From the NCBI GenBank assembly GCA_019415925.1, contig DXYG01000052.1:1-17885 (forward strand): 17,885 nt of DNA, written 5' to 3'. The translations under genes were made by a program, and so were the position numbers. Source of the DNA: Clostridiales bacterium (lineage in GTDB: Bacteria; Bacillota; Clostridia; Oscillospirales; Acutalibacteraceae). Each line of letters begins with the position of its first letter. Within the stretch, counting starts at the first letter, position 1. Shown here piece after piece: positions 13,181 to 17,885 of this stretch. The notes under the pieces are model-generated. The model saw nothing but the letters and a program-made list of their open reading frames with translations, searched no databases and had not been told where the DNA came from.

Positions 13181-14047
13181 TTATGCCTTGCCAACCGAGC
13201 CGAAGAGTTCCATTTTCTCCTTAACAGTAGCCTTGATAGCCTCTGCACCGGGAGCGAGGAGCTTTCTGGGGTCAAAGCCCTTGCCCTGAAGGTCCTTGCC
13301 TGCCTCAATGTATTCTCTTGTTGCTGCTGCGAATGCGAGCTGGCACTCTGTATTTACGTTAATCTTTGAAACGCCGAGTGAGATTGCCTTCTTAATCATA
13401 TCGGCAGGAATGCCTGTGCCGCCGTGAAGTACGAGGGGCATTTCGCCTGTGAGCTGCTGGATAGCGTCGAGTGTTTCAAAGCTTAAGCCCTGCCAGTTTT
13501 CGGGATATTTGCCGTGAATGTTGCCGATACCTGCTGCGAGCATTGTAACGCCGAGGTCTGCAATCTGCTTGCACTCCTGCGGGTCTGCACATTCGCCTGC
13601 GCCGATAACGCCGTCTTCCTCGCCGCCGATTGAGCCAACCTCAGCCTCAATTGAAAGACCGAGCTTTTCGCAGGTTGCAACGAGTTCCTTTGTCTTTTCA
13701 ATGTTCTCCTCAATCGGATAGTGTGAGCCGTCGAACATTACTGAGCTGAAGCCTGCTTCGATACAAGCCTTTGCGCCTTCGTATGAGCCGTGGTCAAGGT
13801 GAAGTGCAACGGGAACTGTGATGTTAAGCTCCTCGAGCATACCGTTAACCATTCCAACTACTGTCTTGTAGCCGCACATATATTTTCCTGCGCCCTCGGA
13901 AACACCGAGAATTACGGGAGAGTTAAGCTCCTGTGCTGTTAAAAGAATTGACTTTGTCCATTCAAGGTTGTTGATGTTGAACTGACCTACTGCATAGTGG
14001 CCTGCCTTTGCTTTTGTAAGCATTTCTTTAGCATTTACTAATGGCAT
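13181..14047 (-). CDS. fba: Class II fructose-bisphosphate aldolase
   Basis: A cytoplasmic glycolytic and gluconeogenic enzyme that splits fructose 1,6-bisphosphate into glyceraldehyde 3-phosphate and dihydroxyacetone phosphate with zinc. The 288-residue product has the class II features: LHLDHG (Asp85 catalytic, His86 zinc ligand), EAEVG (Glu135), GNIHGKYP (His178), LHGGTG (His208 onward) and INVNTE near the phosphate site. Length fits the class IIB group. GGAAG lies just before the ATG. A weak promoter, TTTATA-17-TATAAT (minus strand, plus coordinates 14133-14138 and 14110-14115), stands 60 bases upstream. It is monocistronic with a terminator at 13111. Tagatose-bisphosphate aldolase is a less likely alternative, as the families are close. 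Confidence 0.95.
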   Translation of the reverse strand: MPLVNAKEMLTKAKAGHYAVGQFNINNLEWTKSILLTAQELNSPVILGVSEGAGKYMCGYKTVVGMVNGMLEELNITVPVALHLDHGSYEGAKACIEAGFSSVMFDGSHYPIEENIEKTKELVATCEKLGLSIEAEVGSIGGEEDGVIGAGECADPQECKQIADLGVTMLAAGIGNIHGKYPENWQGLSFETLDAIQQLTGEMPLVLHGGTGIPADMIKKAISLGVSKINVNTECQLAFAAATREYIEAGKDLQGKGFDPRKLLAPGAEAIKATVKEKMELFGSVGKA

Positions 14048-14292
14048 TTTAATCTTCCTTTTGTAAAAAATTTCAGCAGAAAAACGTCTTTCCCTGTTGA
14101 GTTAATTTTATTATACAATATATTTTTTTAAATATAAAGCCTTTTGCGGAAAGTTTTTGATAATTTTTTAACAATTTATCAATTTGCCTTGCTTATCAGC
14201 GCATTTTGATGAATTATCACGAAATTTTCATAATTTACTCACACACTTGTTTCATAACTTTGTTGATTTTAAAAATTTTAAGATGTATAATT

Positions 14293-14576
14293 AAACTATA
14301 ATTTAGCCGAGTGCCTCGGCGGGCAAATCGAGCGGAAAAGTCAGTTTGTCTGGAGAAAATTGCAGCCCGAATTTTAAGTTGATATTTAGGTGACGTTTCG
14401 GGACGTCAAGGTGATTCCCCTATTAGGGGAAATGTCGCAAAGCGACAAAAGGGTTGCCATTTTCGCAGAAAAGCCGTCCCTTACGGCTATATAGGAAACG
14501 TTTGTTATCAGTCGTAGGGACACGGCGTGCCGTGTCCGCAGTGGCAATCAAACTATACCGATTAAATTGTAGTTAT
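14293..14576. repeat. Palindromic repeat element with AAACTATAATTTAG-type ends
   Basis: It begins AAACTATAATTTAG (14293-14306) and closes with a diverged inverted copy, TAAATTGTAGTT (14563-14574). Inside are CCGAG/CTCGG, CCCCT/AGGGG, GTCGC/GCGAC and GTAGGGACACGGC/GCCGTGTCC hairpins. Bases 14389-14411 and 14473-14503 are the reverse complement of 2933-2988, but here separated by about 61 inserted bases. No gene is supported in 14048-14714; the part nearest fba (14048-14290) is AT-rich and holds its promoter. Confidence 0.7.
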
Positions 14577-14583
14577 AAAGGAA

Positions 14584-14690
14584 AACAAACCTTTCCGTAG
14601 GGGACGGTTTCCCAGACGTCCCAATGTATAAAATGTGAAACAATTTATACATTATGGCGAACACAGTTCGCCGCTACATTTATAAACTTT
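14584..14690. repeat. GTAG...CTAC palindromic unit before the HtrA gene
   Basis: GTAGGGGACGGTTTCCCAGA starts a unit that continues with an AATGTATAAA/TTTATACATT hairpin and GGCGAAC/GTTCGCC, and ends in CTAC near 14677. The first 42 bases equal window bases 1-42 apart from one or two changes. The last hairpin equals the one in the lepA leader. The unit ends about 25 bases before the HtrA ribosome site. Confidence 0.75.
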
Positions 14691-14714
14691 AAATACCGAA
14701 TAGGAGATAACAAT

Positions 14715-16526
14715 ATGGACAATAACAATAACTTTGAAAACGGTTTTTACGGCTCTGCTCCGCAGAAGCCTTTTACCGATAAAAGCAGTGACGCTCCTGC
14801 AAATCCGCAGAATTTTTCTGCAAGCGAGGGAGAGAGCGTTAATCAGTCCGAGCCGACTGCGGCTAAAATTCCGAATGAACAGCCTGTGCAGAATACAAAT
14901 CCTGTACCGGAACAGGTTAATAATATGAATTACGGAGCAGAGCCTTTCGTTGCCGAAAATCAGACTGCTCCTGTGCAGAATACTCCCGAAACACATAATG
15001 TACCGCAGGGAGCATATCAGCAGAATCCCGATTTCATACCGCAAAGACCTGATTACGGAAACGGTTGGAACAACGATTATTCACATCCGCATTATTCGGG
15101 CAGTGTGAACTACTCTCAGAACGGAATGCCTGTTCAGAATAATTACGGTGCTCAGAGTGCAAATTACGGCGGATACAATCCTCAGGCTCAGTATAACCCG
15201 AATCTGAAAAATCAGTACAATCCGAATTTTCAGAATAATCAGAATGTGCCGCCTCAGTACAATACTTATGCGCCTTATCCGCCTATACCGCCTAAGCCTC
15301 CTAAAAAGAAGGCAAATACGGGACTTATTGTGATTATTGTTGTGCTTTGTGTTCTGCTTTTCGGAAGCCTTGCGGGACTTTTCGTTTATATGTCATCAAA
15401 TAACAACAATAATAACAACAATAACAATATTAACAGCTTTGACTTTACAATGCCGAATTACGGCTATAATATCCCGAGTACAGAGCCGACAACTGCTCCT
15501 GTTTCCGAGCACAAGGAGTCGGACTACAGCGACAAGGTTGACGAGAATTTCAAGGGACTTGCGCTTGAAAGCAAGCCAAAGGACGCTGACACAAACAAAG
15601 ACTATACAGCAGAATATGCGTTCAGCAAGGTGTCGGATTCAGTAGTCGGAATTGTCGGATATACAGATGAGATTACTACCGTTGAAGAATCTGCAACGCA
15701 GGGAAGCGGAATTATCATCACTTCCGACGGCTATGTTGTTACAAACGCCCACGTTATCGGCAACAGCAAGACTGCATATCTTTTGCAGGTTGTTACCTCA
15801 GACGGCAAGACCTACAATGCAGGCGTTGTAGGCTACGACTCAAGAACGGATATTGCTGTGCTCAAAATGGACGACGCAAAAGACCTTAAAGCCGCAGCCT
15901 TCGGCGACTCAGAGAAGATTGAGCTTGGCGAGGATATTATTGCTGTAGGCAACCCCGGCGGACTTGATTATCAGAACTCAATTACAAAGGGCATTGTTTC
16001 GGCAGTTGACAGAAAGCTGTCGGCTACAAGCCTTGTAAAATATATTCAGACCGACGCCGCAATCAATCCCGGAAACTCAGGCGGACCGATTGTAAATCTC
16101 TACGGTCAGGTTATCGGCATTGCAACGTCAAAGATTGTTTCCGAAAAGTACGAGGGAATGGGCTTTGCGATTCCGTCTGCAACTGCAAAGGATATAATCG
16201 ATACGCTTATGAAAAAGGGCTATGTCGAGGGCAGAGTCAAGATAGGAATTACGGGAAGCAACATTTCTTCAACTGCCGCTTCGGCTTACGGTATTCCTAT
16301 GGGAATACTCGTTGACGAGATTTCAAAGGGCGGTCCGTGCGACGGTACGGAGCTTAAAACCGACGATATTATTACGGGAATTGACGATGACACGATTGAA
16401 TCGTTCAGCGATATTTATGAGATACTTGAAAAGCACAAGCCGGGCGATAAAATTGTAATTAAGTATTACAGAATGTCGGATGACTCAACAGGAGAAGTTG
16501 AGGTTACGCTCGCAGAGGACAAGTGA
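14715..16526 (+). CDS. Membrane-anchored HtrA/DegP-like serine protease with PDZ domain
   Basis: A protein-quality-control protease acting outside the membrane. Residues 1-200 form a long low-complexity cytoplasmic part rich in Asn, Gln, Pro and Tyr (PQYNTYAPYPPIPPKPPKKK). One membrane segment follows (about 203-226), then a run of Asn (about 229-239) as linker. The trypsin-like domain has the full triad: His346 (TNAHVIG), Asp379 (DIAVLKMD) and Ser455 (NPGNSGGP). A PDZ domain occupies about 500-600. ATG 14715 follows AGGAG at 14702-14706. The 603-residue length is above the usual 400-450 because of the N-terminal extension. It is convergent with lexA and shares a terminator. Which of htrA, htrB or degP applies cannot be decided. 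Confidence 0.93.
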   Translation: MDNNNNFENGFYGSAPQKPFTDKSSDAPANPQNFSASEGESVNQSEPTAAKIPNEQPVQNTNPVPEQVNNMNYGAEPFVAENQTAPVQNTPETHNVPQGAYQQNPDFIPQRPDYGNGWNNDYSHPHYSGSVNYSQNGMPVQNNYGAQSANYGGYNPQAQYNPNLKNQYNPNFQNNQNVPPQYNTYAPYPPIPPKPPKKKANTGLIVIIVVLCVLLFGSLAGLFVYMSSNNNNNNNNNNINSFDFTMPNYGYNIPSTEPTTAPVSEHKESDYSDKVDENFKGLALESKPKDADTNKDYTAEYAFSKVSDSVVGIVGYTDEITTVEESATQGSGIIITSDGYVVTNAHVIGNSKTAYLLQVVTSDGKTYNAGVVGYDSRTDIAVLKMDDAKDLKAAAFGDSEKIELGEDIIAVGNPGGLDYQNSITKGIVSAVDRKLSATSLVKYIQTDAAINPGNSGGPIVNLYGQVIGIATSKIVSEKYEGMGFAIPSATAKDIIDTLMKKGYVEGRVKIGITGSNISSTAASAYGIPMGILVDEISKGGPCDGTELKTDDIITGIDDDTIESFSDIYEILEKHKPGDKIVIKYYRMSDDSTGEVEVTLAEDK

Positions 16527-16666
16527 TTTTTTATTTGGAATTCGGAATGCGTAATTCGGAATTAACGGGTAACTTCTCTCTGATTTTATATATTAATTAA
16601 ATGTAGGGAACTGCCATTCAGACACGCCTGAACGCATATCTGAACGCTGAATAATTGCAAAAAATC

Positions 16667-16700
16667 AGGCAAGCTCAAATTGCAGAGCTTGCCTTTATTT
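16667..16700. terminator. Bidirectional terminator between htrA-like gene and lexA
   Basis: AGGCAAGCTC (16667-16676) pairs with GAGCTTGCCT (16685-16694). TTATTT follows on the plus strand and GATTTTTT on the minus strand, so it serves both convergent genes. The 16538-16564 stretch just before it holds two AATTCGGAAT repeats, also seen once at about 12279. Confidence 0.88.
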
Positions 16701-16719
16701 GTGTATTGAATAATTATGT

Positions 16720-17310
16720 TTACTCCATATACCTTACAAGGGAGATTACCTTACCGAGCAGTACGACCTCGTCAACTATAATCGGTTCAAAGTTGTCGTT
16801 TTCGGGTTGTAGGCGAAAATGACCGTTTTCCTTGTAAAATCTTTTTACGGTTGCTTCATCACCGACAAGCGCGACAACAATCTCGCCGTTTTCGGCAACG
16901 GGGGTGCGGTGGACTATGACAATATCGTTGTCAAGAATACCTGCGTTTATCATACTTTCGCCCTGAACACGCAGGGCAAAAAGCTCTCTGCCACGCTTGA
17001 GGCTTTCGGGAACGGGCACGTAGCACTCAATGTCCTCAACGGCAAGAATCGGGTAGCCTGCGGCAACTCGTCCGAGTACAGGAACGCCTGCCGACTTTTC
17101 CTCACCGCTGATTTTTATGCATCTGTTAACGCCGTGTTCACGGGAGATTAAGCCCTTTTCTTCAAGTGCCGTAAGGTGATGATGAACCGTTGAAGTTGAG
17201 CTAAGCCCTGTTTTATTGCATATTTCACGCACAGAGGGAACTCTGCCCTCAACAGAGCATTCCTTGAGATAGTCCAGAATTTTCTGCTGGCTTTTGCTTA
17301 AGGGTTTCAT
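16720..17310 (-). CDS. lexA: LexA repressor of the SOS response
   Basis: LexA represses DNA-damage genes and is inactivated by RecA-stimulated self-cleavage. The product has 196 residues. The N-terminal winged helix-turn-helix (about 1-65) includes PSVREICNKTGLSSTSTVHH. The cleavage bond is Ala84-Gly85 (RVAAGYP). Catalytic Ser119 (QGESM) and Lys156 (ATVKRF) are present, so it should self-cleave. ATG 17310 is chosen because AGGTG (plus 17320-17324) lies nine bases before it and MKPLSKSQQKIL is the usual family start; an in-frame ATG at 17367 lies within the promoter. A TTGATT-17-TATACT promoter upstream carries a possible own operator. It is monocistronic. Confidence 0.95.
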   Translation of the reverse strand: MKPLSKSQQKILDYLKECSVEGRVPSVREICNKTGLSSTSTVHHHLTALEEKGLISREHGVNRCIKISGEEKSAGVPVLGRVAAGYPILAVEDIECYVPVPESLKRGRELFALRVQGESMINAGILDNDIVIVHRTPVAENGEIVVALVGDEATVKRFYKENGHFRLQPENDNFEPIIVDEVVLLGKVISLVRYME

Positions 17311-17334
17311 AAAATCACGCACCTTTCCGATTAA

Positions 17335-17373
17335 AGTATAACATATGCAAACAGAAAAATCAAACATTTGTTT
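17335..17373 (-). promoter_or_regulatory. lexA promoter with possible LexA operator
   Basis: Minus strand: TTGATT (plus 17358-17363), 17-base spacer, TATACT (plus 17335-17340). AAACATTTGTTT (17362-17373) is an inverted repeat that overlaps the -35, and ACATATG (17341-17347) lies in the spacer. Both resemble relaxed forms of the firmicute SOS box (GAACATATGTTC). Autoregulation is inferred. Confidence 0.5.
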
Positions 17374-17527
17374 TACTTTTTTGAAGATTTTTTAAAATAT
17401 GACATAAAATAATCTTTTGTACATAAAATCGACAAAAATTCTTGCGAAATACATATAGTTTTCAAAGCAAATTCAATTTAATTTCACACAGTTTTCAAAT
17501 TAATATTGTTTAATATAAGCGTACTCA

Positions 17528-17665
17528 AAAGACGGAACCGCAACCGTCAGAGTATAATTGTTCTACCCTCCTCAATACGAACCGACGTAGAGGTTCGTAC
17601 TTGTACCCCTCATTTTTTAAAGAACAGAAAACGCCAAACCTTCCGTAAGGGTTTGGCGTTTTCAT
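17528..17665 (+). ncRNA. Possible small RNA between lexA and the terminal repeat
   Basis: Seen: a hairpin GACGG/CCGTC (17531-17548), an 8-bp hairpin TACGAACC/GGTTCGTA (17576-17583 with 17592-17599), C-rich open segments between them (ACCCTCCTC at about 17565-17573 and ACCCCTC near 17605), and a terminator at 17628-17662. Hairpins separated by C-rich single strands able to meet ribosome binding sites are typical of gram-positive regulatory RNAs. No good promoter was found, and no ORF has a ribosome site, so this is tentative. Confidence 0.33.
17628..17662. terminator. Strong terminator hairpin
   Basis: AAAACGCCAAACC (17628-17640) pairs perfectly with GGTTTGGCGTTTT (17650-17662), 13 bp with a nine-base loop. 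The T run is inside the stem's 3' arm and CATTTTGG follows. It is usable on both strands. Confidence 0.8.
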
Positions 17666-17885
17666 TTTGGTCGAGTGCCTCGACACGCATTTCGAATATA
17701 TAAGTCGGATTGTTCGGATATAACGGTTGCCCGAATTTTAACTTGATATAAACTATAATTTAGCGGTGCGTTTTACAATAATGTAGGGAATGACCCCTGT
17801 GTCATTCCTATTAGAGGTTAGCTGAATGTCAGTTAGGAACGACACAGGGGTTTCTGCCCCTTAATAAGGGGACTGAGGGGTTTTG
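17663..17885. repeat. Palindromic repeat element running off the window
   Basis: Contains TCGAG/CTCGA (about 17672-17683), an AAACTATAATTTAGC end (17750-17764) as in the elements at 10151 and 14293, and a GTAGGGAATGACCCCTGTGT palindrome region with GACACAGGGGTTTCTGCCCC to its right. No gene is seen. The right end is outside the window. Confidence 0.65.

Noticed and set aside
17576..17599. SOS box CGAAC...GTTCG near lexA
   Set aside because: The half-sites are too far apart for the firmicute SOS box; the sequence forms a clean RNA-type hairpin instead.

Overview
The window looks like chromosomal DNA from a starch-using gut clostridium of the Ruminococcus/Oscillospiraceae kind. This is inferred from three things seen here: two secreted GH13 amylases with an N-terminal CBM26-like starch-binding domain, strong AGGAGG-type ribosome binding sites, and housekeeping genes of firmicute type (lepA, class II fba, lexA, mgtE, a membrane-anchored HtrA). 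No rRNA, tRNA, CRISPR array or transposase gene was seen.

Layout: 1-5700 holds a tandem duplication of a secreted alpha-amylase gene, including its leader and terminator, with a palindrome-rich repeat block between the copies. 5737-7723 is a tight three-gene cassette: an unrecognised 256-residue protein, a calcineurin-like metallophosphoesterase and a small Cys-based (CX5R) phosphatase. 7798-9410 is the magnesium channel gene mgtE behind a good promoter and a roughly 200-nt structured leader. 9477-9750 and 12803-13093 are two related, oppositely oriented modules. Each encodes a tiny hydrophobic peptide (23 and 27 residues) and has a convergent promoter for an antisense RNA that overlaps the end of the peptide gene; this is the architecture of a type I toxin-antitoxin. 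Between them lie a Cys-rich small ORF, lepA with a repeat element in its leader, a candidate small RNA and another small Cys-rich protein gene. 13181-14047 is fba (minus strand), 14715-16526 is an HtrA-like protease, and 16720-17310 is lexA (minus strand), followed by a possible small RNA.

Most longer intergenic stretches (1-136, 2690-3115, 10151-10403, 14293-14690, 17663-17885) are mosaics of short palindromes. Two recurring edges organise them: AAACTATAATTTAGC-type inverted ends, and GTAG...CTAC-bounded hairpin units whose interior hairpins differ between loci.

The most interesting signals are the paired type I toxin-antitoxin-like modules, the mgtE leader with mutually exclusive helices, the uncharacterised phosphatase cassette, the modular palindrome family, and the near-identical 3' ends of two otherwise diverged amylase genes.
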